NCBI GenBank assembly: GCA_034927285.1
Contig: JAYFQF010000012.1
Span: 1-31,419 of the forward strand
Origin: JAYFQF01 sp034927285
Lineage (GTDB): Bacteria > Bacillota > Peptococcia > DRI-13 > UBA5745
Length of the DNA: 31,419 nt
Reading direction: 5' to 3'
Part shown: positions 15,392-22,499 of the stretch, in pieces
Layout: the number at the start of each line of letters is the position of its first letter
How positions within the stretch are numbered: position 1 is the first letter of the stretch
Position numbers and translations under genes: made by a program
The notes under the pieces: generated by a model
Databases searched by the model: none
The model's input: the letters and a program-made list of their open reading frames with translations, nothing else
What the model was told of the DNA's origin: nothing

Positions 15392-16597
15392 TCATAAGCT
15401 CCTTTCCGTCACCTTGCAGGCCAGTTCACCTCTGGCCAGTTTTACGTTTACGACATCGCCTTCCAAGACCCGGGCGGCGTCGGTCAAAAGCCTTCCCTCC
15501 AAAGTCTGGCAAACGGCATAACCCCGGGTCAGTGTGGCCAGGGGGGAGAGAGCCTCCAGACGGGCGGCCTCCCGCTCCAGCAGCCGCCGTTTATCCTTCA
15601 GCGCAAGCTGGGTGCCGGAGCTCATCCGCTCCTCCAGGCGGCTCAGCTGCTCTCTTTGGTTATCCAAAAATCGCTGAGGCTGGGTAAAGACGATACTGTT
15701 TTTTAAAAGACGCAGCTTTTCTTCCCGGCGCTCCACGCCGTGGCAAAGGGCGGTGCCCAGCCTGAGTTTTAAATCGGCCAGGCCTCTTAAGAGCTCTTCT
15801 TTGATGGGAACCGCCAGCTCCGCGGCCATGGAAGGCGTGGCGGCCCTTAAATCCGCCACCAGGTCGGCAATGGTTACGTCGGTCTCATGTCCTACGGCGG
15901 AGATCAACGGCTTCTCCAGACGGTAAATGGCTTCCGCTACCGCTTCAGTATTAAACGCCGCCAGATCCTCGGCGCTGCCGCCGCCCCTGGCTAAAATCAC
16001 CACATCCACCGGCGCCCCGGCCATAGCCTCCAGGCCCGCCACCAGGGTGTCCACGGCTTCCCTGCCCTGGACCGCCGCCGGATAAAGGATGATCGGCATA
16101 CCGGGGTAGCGCCGCCAGGTTACTTTGCGGATATCCTGGATTACCGCTCCCGTGGGGGAAGAAATCACGCCTACGGCCCGGGGCAGCGGCGGAATTTTGC
16201 GCTTGGCCGCCGGGTTAAAATAGCCCTTTTCCGCCAGACGCCGCTTCAATTCCTCCAGGGCCAGGGCCTCTTCCCCCACGCCTGCCGGCGAGATCTCTTC
16301 CACATAAAACTGCAGTTGGGTTTCCCGGGGATATAAGGAAACATACCCCCGAAAAAAACAATCCTGGCCGTCGGCGGGCCTGAAGCTCAGCTTGTCGGCG
16401 TTTCCCCGGAACATCACCGCCCGGATCACCGCTTCCTTATCTTTTATGGAAAAATACAGATGTCCGGAGGAATGGCGCTTGAAATTGGTGATTTCCCCCC
16501 TGAGCCAGAGACTTCTCAGCAGCGGTTCTTTATTCAGACAGCTCTGAATCAGGCCGCTTACCTGACTTACCGTAAATACTCTTCCCTGTGGAAACAT
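15392..16597 (-). CDS. xseA: Exodeoxyribonuclease VII large subunit
   Basis: XseA is the catalytic subunit. The N-terminal OB fold (FTVSQVSGLIQ, LWLRGEITNFKRHSSGHLYFSIKD) binds DNA. The catalytic core has the conserved VGVISSPTGAVIQDI, ARGGGSAEDLAAFN and SAVGHETDVTIADLVADLRAATPS segments, and a coiled-coil region follows before the C-terminal domain. The start ATG (16597) follows GAGAGG, giving 401 residues. A GTG two codons upstream is possible. It opens the xseA-xseB-ispA-dxs-tlyA-nadK-argR-recN run behind the promoter at 16729-16757. Confidence 0.96.
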   Translation of the reverse strand: MFPQGRVFTVSQVSGLIQSCLNKEPLLRSLWLRGEITNFKRHSSGHLYFSIKDKEAVIRAVMFRGNADKLSFRPADGQDCFFRGYVSLYPRETQLQFYVEEISPAGVGEEALALEELKRRLAEKGYFNPAAKRKIPPLPRAVGVISSPTGAVIQDIRKVTWRRYPGMPIILYPAAVQGREAVDTLVAGLEAMAGAPVDVVILARGGGSAEDLAAFNTEAVAEAIYRLEKPLISAVGHETDVTIADLVADLRAATPSMAAELAVPIKEELLRGLADLKLRLGTALCHGVERREEKLRLLKNSIVFTQPQRFLDNQREQLSRLEERMSSGTQLALKDKRRLLEREAARLEALSPLATLTRGYAVCQTLEGRLLTDAARVLEGDVVNVKLARGELACKVTERSL

Positions 16598-16638
16598 CGG
16601 CACCTCTCATCTATGAACTATAGCTATACGCTGGGGAC

Positions 16639-16685
16639 AAAAAACAGAAGCAGAAAATTCCGCAACAAAGAAAAGGACGCTTCTG
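16639..16685 (-). terminator. Possible attenuator in the xseA leader
   Basis: On the minus strand CAGAAGC (16679-16685) pairs with GCTTCTG (16645-16651), and six T follow directly (16639-16644). The loop is long (27 nt), so the terminator call is tentative. It lies between the promoter at 16729-16757 and xseA. Confidence 0.4.
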
Positions 16686-16728
16686 CCGGGAACTATACAT
16701 TCTGCTGTGTATGCACAACGATGAATAT

Positions 16729-16757
16729 ATTATACCAGAGAAACGTCCTTATGTCTG
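16729..16757 (-). promoter_or_regulatory. Sigma-A-type promoter upstream of xseA
   Basis: On the minus strand CAGACA (16752-16757), a 17-bp spacer and TATAAT (16729-16734) form a housekeeping promoter. The TG one base before the -10 makes it an extended -10. It begins just after the nfnB stop, in the 179-bp gap before xseA, and leaves a leader of about 125 nt. Confidence 0.65.
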
Positions 16758-16776
16758 TATAAATTATAAACCTTAG

Positions 16777-18165
16777 CTATTTGGCGGATAAATATTCATC
16801 AATGGCCTTAGCCGCGGATTTGCCGGCCCCCATGGCCAAAATCACCGTTGCGGCGCCGGTAACGATGTCGCCGCCGGCGTATACGCCCTTCCGGGAAGTC
16901 TCGCCGGTGGCTTCGTCAGCCTGAATGCCGCCTTTTTTCGTCAGGATAAGCCCCGGGGTAGTGCCGGTCACCAGGTTATTGGGGCCCTGGCCGATGGCGA
17001 TAACCACAGTGTCCACCGCCGCCTCTTCCAGGGCTCCCGGGATGGGAACCGGTTTTCTGCGCCCGGAGGCATCCGGCTCGCCCAGTTCAAATTTCTGAAG
17101 CACCATGGAATTCAGGTTCATATTCTCGTCGCCTTTAAATTCAATGGGGCTGTGCAAAAGCTTGAAGATCACGCCTTCTTCCCTGGCGTGCTCCACCTCT
17201 TCGGCTCTGGCGGGCATTTCTTCGGCAGACCGCCGGTAGACGATCCAGGACTCCTCGGCGCCCAAACGAAGGGCGGTCCTGGCGGCGTCCATGGCCACAT
17301 TGCCGCCGCCGATCACGGCTACCCGTTTACCTACCCGGGTAGGGGTAAGAGCTTCCGGGAAGCTGTAGGCTTTCATCAGGTTGCTTCTGGTCAAAAATTC
17401 ATTGGCGGAAAATACGCCGCTTAAATTCTCCCCGGGGATATCCATAAAAAACGGCAGTCCGGCGCCGGTGCCGATGAAGACGGCGTCATACTCCTCCAGG
17501 ATCTCGTCCACCAGGAGGGTTTTTCCGCAGACCACGTTGGTTTCAATATCCACCCCCAGGGCTTTGATATAGTCGATTTCTTTTTGCACCACGGCCTTGG
17601 GCAGACGGAACTCCGGGATCCCGTACATCAGAACGCCGCCGGCCACATGAAGGCTTTCAAAGATCTTGACTTCATAGCCCATTTTGGCCAGATCCCCGGC
17701 GCAGGTAAGGCCCGCCGGCCCGGCGCCCACAATAGCCACTTTCTTGCCTTTGGCCGCGGTTGTTTCCGGCATTTCCATTCCCCTGGCCATATCCCAGTCC
17801 GCCACAAAGCGTTCCAGGCGGCCGATGGCCACGGGCTGAGTCTTGATGCCTCTGACGCATTTGGATTCACACTGGCTCTCCTGGGGGCAGACCCGGCCGC
17901 AGATGGCGGGCAGGCTGTTTTTCCCTTTCAGGCTTTTTGCCGCCGCGGCAAAATCCTTCTCCTTGATTTTCGCGATGAAGCCGGGAATATCCACCTCTAC
18001 GGGGCAGCCTTTTACACACTGGGGCTTTGGACAGATCAAACAGCGGCTGGCTTCTTCCAAGGCCATGGCTTCCGTATAGCCTAAGGCTACTTCATTGAAA
18101 TTTTTATTGCGGACCAAAGGGTCCTGGGCCGGCATGGCCACTCTGCTTCCTACTTGCTGTGACAT
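16777..18165 (-). CDS. nfnB: NfnB/SudA: NADPH-binding flavoprotein subunit of the NADH-dependent ferredoxin:NADP+ oxidoreductase
   Basis: The protein resembles the glutamate synthase small chain. An N-terminal domain carries Cys clusters for [4Fe-4S] centres (CLICPKPQCVKGCP and CGRVCPQESQCESKC). An FAD-binding Rossmann motif (VAIVGAGPAGLTCAG) and an NADPH-binding motif (VAVIGGGNVAMDAARTA) follow. The length of 462 fits. The partner gene directly upstream encodes NfnA, and the pair overlaps by 16 bp. That pairing favours the electron-bifurcating transhydrogenase, also described as sulfide dehydrogenase SudAB, over a true glutamate synthase subunit. The ATG follows AAAGGAGGCTGCAC. Confidence 0.88.
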   Translation of the reverse strand: MSQQVGSRVAMPAQDPLVRNKNFNEVALGYTEAMALEEASRCLICPKPQCVKGCPVEVDIPGFIAKIKEKDFAAAAKSLKGKNSLPAICGRVCPQESQCESKCVRGIKTQPVAIGRLERFVADWDMARGMEMPETTAAKGKKVAIVGAGPAGLTCAGDLAKMGYEVKIFESLHVAGGVLMYGIPEFRLPKAVVQKEIDYIKALGVDIETNVVCGKTLLVDEILEEYDAVFIGTGAGLPFFMDIPGENLSGVFSANEFLTRSNLMKAYSFPEALTPTRVGKRVAVIGGGNVAMDAARTALRLGAEESWIVYRRSAEEMPARAEEVEHAREEGVIFKLLHSPIEFKGDENMNLNSMVLQKFELGEPDASGRRKPVPIPGALEEAAVDTVVIAIGQGPNNLVTGTTPGLILTKKGGIQADEATGETSRKGVYAGGDIVTGAATVILAMGAGKSAAKAIDEYLSAK

Positions 18166-19001
18166 GTGCAGCCTCCTTTCATCCGGGCCTCAAAAGCTTC
18201 CAGCGCTTCTTTTTCCTTATCCTTGAACATGGCCGCCCGTTTCATGGCCAGATTGAAGTCCACCTGGTGGCCGTCGAACTCCGGTCCGTCCACGCAGGCA
18301 AATTTTGTCCGGCCCTCCACGGAGACCCGGCAGGCGCCGCACATGCCTGTCCCGTCCACCATGATGGGATTCATGCTGACGATGGTCTTGGTCCCGTAAG
18401 GACGGGTCATGTTGGCTACCGCCCGCATCATGACCATGGGGCCGATGGCCCAGACCCGCTGAATTTCTTCGGTTTTGATCAGTTCCTCCAGGAGCTGGGT
18501 AACAAAGCCTTTGTGGCCGTAAGAACCGTCGTCGGTAGCTACCAGAAGGCGGTGGGAAGCTTCCCGCATTTTTTCTTCCCAGAACAAAAGATCCTTGCTT
18601 CTGGCTCCGATAATGGCGGTCACCTCGTTTCCCGCCGCTTTCAGTGCCTTGGCGATGGGATAAATAGGCGCAATGCCGACGCCGCCGCCTACCACCACCA
18701 CTTTGCCTAATTTCTCAATTTCGGAAGGCTGGCCCAAAGGGCCTACCACATCGGCCACCGTATCGCCGGGTTCCAGGGCCGCCAGGGCCATGGTGGAGGC
18801 ACCGATAGCCTGGAAGACCATGGTGATGGTGCCTTTTTGCCGGTTATAATCAGCAATCGTTAACGGAATGCGTTCCAAGCCTTCCGCCTGCCGGACGATG
18901 AAGAACTGGCCTGCCTGGGCCTTGGCGGCAATTCTGGGGGCTTCCACCTCAAAACCGTAGACCCGGTTGCCTAAGTCTTCTTTCGACAAAATTTTGAACA
19001 A
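18150..19001 (-). CDS. nfnA: NfnA/SudB: FAD and [2Fe-2S] subunit of the ferredoxin:NADP+ oxidoreductase
   Basis: The protein is a ferredoxin-NADP reductase-like subunit. The FAD-binding RIPLTIAD is near residue 44, the glycine-rich VVVVGGGVGIAPIYP is at 101-115, and the iron-sulfur ligands Cys221, Cys224 and Cys236 are in GTGMCGAC and FACVDGP. Asp216 is a candidate fourth ligand, since an Asp ligand has been described in this family. Together with NfnB it would couple NADH, NADPH and ferredoxin pools. The TTG start at 19001 follows AGGAGGGA. The gene lies 18 bp after the TsaD-like gene. Confidence 0.88.
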   Translation of the reverse strand: MFKILSKEDLGNRVYGFEVEAPRIAAKAQAGQFFIVRQAEGLERIPLTIADYNRQKGTITMVFQAIGASTMALAALEPGDTVADVVGPLGQPSEIEKLGKVVVVGGGVGIAPIYPIAKALKAAGNEVTAIIGARSKDLLFWEEKMREASHRLLVATDDGSYGHKGFVTQLLEELIKTEEIQRVWAIGPMVMMRAVANMTRPYGTKTIVSMNPIMVDGTGMCGACRVSVEGRTKFACVDGPEFDGHQVDFNLAMKRAAMFKDKEKEALEAFEARMKGGCTCHSK

Positions 19002-19019
19002 GAAAATCCCTCCTAAGTA

Positions 19020-20036
19020 TTAAGTTGGATCGGAGTACAGGGCTTTTATGGTTTCAGCCCCGATCAGCGCTATCCCCAAAGCGTTATCGGAGCTGTACTC
19101 CTGACGGGCAAAAAAGCAGGGCAAGCGCCGGTTGAGACGCTGCCTGAGCCTGCGGCGGATATAGGTATTTGCCGCCACGCCGCCCATGAAAATCACGCCG
19201 GCGGCTTCATATCCGGATGCCGCCTGCAGCACCGACTTTTCCAGGCTGGCGGCAATATAATGCTCTATACTGCGGGCGATTTGCGCCGGCTGGTCTCCCC
19301 GGGCCAGAGCACGCAGGGCCCAGGCCTCGCCGCCGGAAAAGCTGATCTTTCCTTCCCGGCAGCAGGTTGGTATAGAAAAGCCCGGACTGGCGGGGGAATC
19401 TTCTGCCAGATCCAGTTCTCCGGCCAATTCCTGTAAACGGGGGCCTGCGGGAAAAGGCAGCCCCAGGGCCACCCCTACCCGGTCCACCAACTGTCCGGCG
19501 GGTATATCCATAGTTCCGGCGATAATGGAATAATCAAATCCATAGCGGGGCTTTTTTTCGATTTTTTTTACCAGCATCAGCTCCGTTGTGCCGCCGGAAA
19601 GATGATAGGCAAAAAAAGGCAACGGGGGTTTTTCTTCCGCCGACCAAAGGGCGGCCATCAGATGGCCCTCCTGGTGGGTGGCCGGAATAAAGGGTACGCC
19701 AAAAGCTGCCGCCAGGCTTTTGGCCAATCCCTCTCCGGTACGAAAAACCGGCATATAGGATTCCTGGCGGCGGCAGGGCTTTACGCTGGCCGCCACCGCG
19801 GCCAGCCGTTCCTTCAGCGGAAAATCCAGGGCCTCCGATAAAGCTTCCATCAGTTGAGGCAGATTGAGCGTATGATAAAACACGCCCTCGGACTGCCTAA
19901 GTCCCCTGGTCCCGGCCTTCACCGGCAAAAGCAGCCTTTTTTCCGCCAGGAGACGGTTTTTTCCGTCCACCAAGGCCAGGGATGTGGTATAACAACTGGT
20001 ATCAATCCCTAAAAATACCGGGTCTTTCGGTATCAA
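19020..20036 (-). CDS. Kae1/TsaD-like (M22-family) ASKHA protein, not the canonical TsaD
   Basis: This 338-residue protein has the ASKHA fold features of TsaD: LGIDTSCYTTSLAL at the N-terminus, the metal-site motif HQEGH (His121, His125), SGGTTELM, IPAGQLVDRVG and a C-terminal SSDNALGIALIGAE. Canonical TsaD makes the tRNA threonylcarbamoyladenosine modification. This copy has divergent stretches such as PCRRQESYMP in place of the usual PGL region, and lies in a nusB-nfnA context, so it looks like the clostridial paralogue of unknown substrate. A TTG start at 20036 is 3 bp after nusB. Whether it transfers threonylcarbamoyl is not known. Confidence 0.75.
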   Translation of the reverse strand: MIPKDPVFLGIDTSCYTTSLALVDGKNRLLAEKRLLLPVKAGTRGLRQSEGVFYHTLNLPQLMEALSEALDFPLKERLAAVAASVKPCRRQESYMPVFRTGEGLAKSLAAAFGVPFIPATHQEGHLMAALWSAEEKPPLPFFAYHLSGGTTELMLVKKIEKKPRYGFDYSIIAGTMDIPAGQLVDRVGVALGLPFPAGPRLQELAGELDLAEDSPASPGFSIPTCCREGKISFSGGEAWALRALARGDQPAQIARSIEHYIAASLEKSVLQAASGYEAAGVIFMGGVAANTYIRRRLRQRLNRRLPCFFARQEYSSDNALGIALIGAETIKALYSDPT

Positions 20037-20039
20037 CCC

Positions 20040-20543
20040 TTACGCCCCCGCTCCGCTTTGAGGGTCCGGATCCTGTTTTGGTTTCTCAGGCCTCTCAGCG
20101 GGGTTTTTCTTCAGCTCCTCCGCCTTGCGGCCCAGGATGCCGTTAATAAACCGTGAAGCATCCTGGCTGCCATAGATCTTTACCAGATCCACAGCCTCAT
20201 TAATAGCAATAGCCGGCGCCAGCTTCTCATCGTAGAGCATTTCATATAAGCCCATACGCAGAATGTTACGCTCGGCCCCGCCTAAACGCTTGATATCCCA
20301 ATCAATGGCATAAGCATTGATCATCTGGTCAAGCTCGTCTTTATGATCCAGAATCCCGGCGGTAAGCCGCCGGGCGTATTCGTCCTCGATGCTGTTCAGA
20401 AACTTTTCCCGGGAGCCTTCCGGAAAGCCGGCCATCTCCCAATCCTCGGCAATATACTCCAGCTGCCGGATCGGATCTCCTTTTTCTATCTCGTAAGCAA
20501 ACAAGGCCTTAATCACTAATTCCCTTGTGTTCCGGCGTTTCAT
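20040..20543 (-). CDS. nusB: Transcription antitermination factor NusB
   Basis: NusB binds boxA RNA with NusE (S10) in rRNA antitermination. The all-helical core is recognisable in RRNTRELVIKALFAYE at the start, AIDWDIKRLGGAERNILRMGLYEMLY in the middle, and PAIAINEAVDLVKIYGSQDASRFINGILG near the end. The 167 residues include a C-terminal Pro/Lys/Asp tail of about 25 residues beyond the usual end. The ATG follows GGAGGGATAAGGCGGG. It sits downstream of an Asp23-family gene, the yqhY-nusB order of Bacillus. A housekeeping promoter lies at 20583-20611. Confidence 0.95.
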   Translation of the reverse strand: MKRRNTRELVIKALFAYEIEKGDPIRQLEYIAEDWEMAGFPEGSREKFLNSIEDEYARRLTAGILDHKDELDQMINAYAIDWDIKRLGGAERNILRMGLYEMLYDEKLAPAIAINEAVDLVKIYGSQDASRFINGILGRKAEELKKNPAERPEKPKQDPDPQSGAGA

Positions 20544-20582
20544 CCCGCCTTATCCCTCCATGCCTTCTTAACATCAGTTTAT

Positions 20583-20611
20583 ATGATAACTGCTTCCCTC
20601 TTTTATTGCAA
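20583..20611 (-). promoter_or_regulatory. Sigma-A-type promoter of nusB
   Basis: On the minus strand TTGCAA (20606-20611), a 17-bp spacer and TATCAT (20583-20588) match the housekeeping pattern with two mismatches in the -35 and one in the -10. It lies in the 91-bp gap between the Asp23 gene and nusB, 40 bp before the nusB start. Confidence 0.55.
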
Positions 20612-20634
20612 GAAAAAAGGGAAAAATTGCGGAA

Positions 20635-21075
20635 TCAGCCGTCCTTTCGGGGGCTTGTCCCCGGCTCATCCTGAAAGCCGTCGGCGCGGCGGGCTTTTTC
20701 CGGCTGGGTGAAGTCCACGCCGTCCACGATGACGTTTACGGCGATTACCCGCTGGCCGGTCATTTCCTCCACCACTTTCTTCGTCTCCAATTGGATTTTC
20801 CGGGCGGCCTCGGGAATCCGGCAGCCAAAATTCACGATGATATGGATGTCGATCAGAATGCCTTCTTCTTTTACCGCCACCCGGACGCCCCGGGTCATTT
20901 TCTTTACGCCCACCATTTCTCCCAGCCCGTCCATGCGTCCGCCGGCCAGGGCGCTTACCCCGCCGACGCCGGAAACCACCGGCGGAATCATGGCGCCGAT
21001 GGTTTCAGCGGAGATCTTCAATTTGCCCAGCTCCTGATCGTTCTGAGCCGGATGACTGTCCGGATGACTGTCCAT
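20635..21075 (-). CDS. Asp23/Gls24 family protein (YqhY-like)
   Basis: The protein is 146 residues with the Asp23 domain spanning roughly 18-125. It starts GKLKISAETIGAMIPPVVSGVGGVS and continues through GVRVAVKEEGILIDIHIIVNFG and VVEEMTGQRVIAVNVIVDGVDF. Bacillus YqhY is encoded at the same place before nusB and has been linked to control of acetyl-CoA carboxylase. Here accB and accC, often found beside it, are absent. The N-terminus has the duplicated tetrapeptide DSHP. The ATG at 21075 follows GAGGTG, and a GTG three codons earlier lies in that site. Confidence 0.88.
   Translation of the reverse strand: MDSHPDSHPAQNDQELGKLKISAETIGAMIPPVVSGVGGVSALAGGRMDGLGEMVGVKKMTRGVRVAVKEEGILIDIHIIVNFGCRIPEAARKIQLETKKVVEEMTGQRVIAVNVIVDGVDFTQPEKARRADGFQDEPGTSPRKDG
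21050..21073. repeat. 12-bp tandem duplication at the start of the Asp23 gene
   Basis: GGATGACTGTCC occurs twice in a row (21050-21061, 21062-21073). On the coding strand it encodes the DSHP-DSHP repeat just after the start codon. It keeps the frame, so it only lengthens a variable N-terminus. Confidence 0.7.
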
Positions 21076-21101
21076 CTGATCCACCTCTGTTTTCCATAAT
21101 A

Positions 21102-21815
21102 CTATTCCACGGTGGACAAGTCAACGAAAGCCGTCGGAAAAACCACCATGACCTGGGCTTCCCCCAGACCGGCCAGGGCCGAGACAAAAGCGGCCAGTCC
21201 CTGGGAGGAATCCCCGGCCGCCAGTCCTTCGCTCAGCAGCACCATGGCCTTTCCTTCCATTATGCTCACCAGCGGCTCTTCATAACCCCTGATCTTCAAT
21301 CCTTCCTCGCAGGAAAGCTCCAATTCCTGCCTTTTCAGCTCCGCCAGAAGTTCCGTCTTGGCCTTAATCCGCTGCTCTTCCGAAAGGCTCTGATCCTGAA
21401 TCCGGCTTTGCAAAGCCGCCAGATGCTGCCCTTGCAGCCGCAGCCGGTTCACCCGGTAATCGGAACCGCCGGCAAGGGCCTCCCGGGTATCCCGGGGGTC
21501 TTCCAAACCGGCATCGGGCCTGCCTACCAAACTGCCGGTCTGCAGATCGGGCTGCTGCTCCGGGGCATTTTCCGCTGGAATTCCGGCTGCCTGCTCAGGA
21601 GCGCCGGCGACGGACCCTGCCGTTTCCGGCAGGGAAGCGGCAGGATTTTCCACCGGCTGATCCGCCACAGCCGCCGGAGGCACCCTGGCCCCGGTAAACG
21701 CGGCCCGCTCCGGCGTGACCCAGTTCACCATAGTCAGCCCCATGGAAAATATCGCGGCAATGGCAAGAAAAGTACCACAGGTTTTCAGCGTCTTTTTCCT
21801 GATGATGATCTGCAT
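21102..21815 (-). CDS. spoIIIAH: Stage III sporulation protein AH
   Basis: SpoIIIAH is the mother-cell membrane protein whose extracellular ring-building domain pairs with forespore SpoIIQ across the intermembrane space. The 237-residue protein has an N-terminal membrane helix (about 13-31) and a long Ala/Pro/Glu-rich linker (about 38-112). The conserved C-terminal domain includes QSLSEEQRIKAKTELLAEL, IRGYEEPLVSIMEGKAMVLL and the final helix and strand ending AQVMVVFPTAFVDL. Its ATG overlaps the spoIIIAG stop by one base (TAATG). It is the last spoIIIA gene. Confidence 0.93.
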   Translation of the reverse strand: MQIIIRKKTLKTCGTFLAIAAIFSMGLTMVNWVTPERAAFTGARVPPAAVADQPVENPAASLPETAGSVAGAPEQAAGIPAENAPEQQPDLQTGSLVGRPDAGLEDPRDTREALAGGSDYRVNRLRLQGQHLAALQSRIQDQSLSEEQRIKAKTELLAELKRQELELSCEEGLKIRGYEEPLVSIMEGKAMVLLSEGLAAGDSSQGLAAFVSALAGLGEAQVMVVFPTAFVDLSTVE

Positions 21816-22303
21816 TATTCACCCGTCCCTTCCGCAACAAAAATCTGGTTTTCCGGTATGCCGAACAAAGCGGCGGCAGCTTCGTACAAGGTCAGCTTGA
21901 TCCGGGGATCCCCGGCCCCTTCGGCGGTGATCAGAACTCCCCGGATTACCGCACCCGCCAGCTGGCCGTCACTTTTTCCATAGCTTTCTCCGCCGGAGGA
22001 GCCGCTGGATTTTTCCAGCGTCAATACCACCTGGACCCGGCCGGCTCCCTGGATCAACCCCAGGGCCTTTTGGGCCTGGAGGGCCAGGTTGCGTCCTTCT
22101 GCCAATAAACTGTTATCTCCTTCCCTTAGTTCTCCGGCGGCAGAAGCGGCCGGCAGAGAGGCGCCCCCGGAATCATCGTTACCCAGAGCAGGCAGAAGCA
22201 TCAGCAGCACGCCGGCGCAAAACAGAAGAACCAGGGCAATTTTGTTGTTTAGCAGGCGGTCAACCCAATTTTTAGCGGTCTCGTTTTGTTTTTTTTCGCT
22301 CAT
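21815..22303 (-). CDS. spoIIIAG: Stage III sporulation protein AG (short form)
   Basis: SpoIIIAG forms a large ring in the mother cell-forespore channel. A membrane helix (about 23-40) is followed by a ring-building domain: LALQAQKALGLIQGAGRVQVVLTLE in the first half, then GVLITAEGAGDPRIKLTLYEAAAALFGIPENQIFV in the second. The stretch between the halves is only about 25 residues and Gly/Ser-rich, whereas SpoIIIAG of Bacillus has a long beta-rich insertion there. At 162 residues it is clearly shorter than the roughly 229 of Bacillus. The ATG follows AAAGGAAACCGAC. Confidence 0.92.
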   Translation of the reverse strand: MSEKKQNETAKNWVDRLLNNKIALVLLFCAGVLLMLLPALGNDDSGGASLPAASAAGELREGDNSLLAEGRNLALQAQKALGLIQGAGRVQVVLTLEKSSGSSGGESYGKSDGQLAGAVIRGVLITAEGAGDPRIKLTLYEAAAALFGIPENQIFVAEGTGE

Positions 22304-22318
22304 GTCGGTTTCCTTTCT

Positions 22319-22486
22319 TTACAGCAAATAGGACAAGGGCTTTAACAGCAGGGAAAGGATATACAAACCGGAAAACATCCGGAAATATTTCTGCAAGCCG
22401 GCGTCAGCCGGCAGGAAAAGCTCCAGCACCGCGGCCACGCCCAAAACGCCGATCAACTGCCTGACGGCAGAGGCCAAAACTTCCAT
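22319..22486 (-). CDS. spoIIIAF: Minimal stage III sporulation protein AF (membrane part only)
   Basis: This 55-residue protein sits exactly in the spoIIIAF slot between spoIIIAE and spoIIIAG. AAGGAGGG precedes its ATG at 22486. It has two hydrophobic segments (about 8-25 and 37-55) joined by LPADAGLQKYFRMFSG, which matches the N-terminal membrane hairpin of SpoIIIAF (typically LPxxxxQKYxxMxxG). The stop at 22319 is followed 15 bp later by spoIIIAG, so no soluble C-terminal domain is encoded. Bacillus SpoIIIAF is about 206 residues. Frame and ribosome-binding site are intact, so it looks functional rather than broken. Confidence 0.85.
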   Translation of the reverse strand: MEVLASAVRQLIGVLGVAAVLELFLPADAGLQKYFRMFSGLYILSLLLKPLSYLL

Positions 22487-22499
22487 TTTACCCTCCTTC

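Noticed and set aside
16777..18165. Calling the large flavoprotein a glutamate synthase small subunit
   Set aside because: No large glutamate synthase subunit is adjacent, and it overlaps an NfnA/SudB-type gene.
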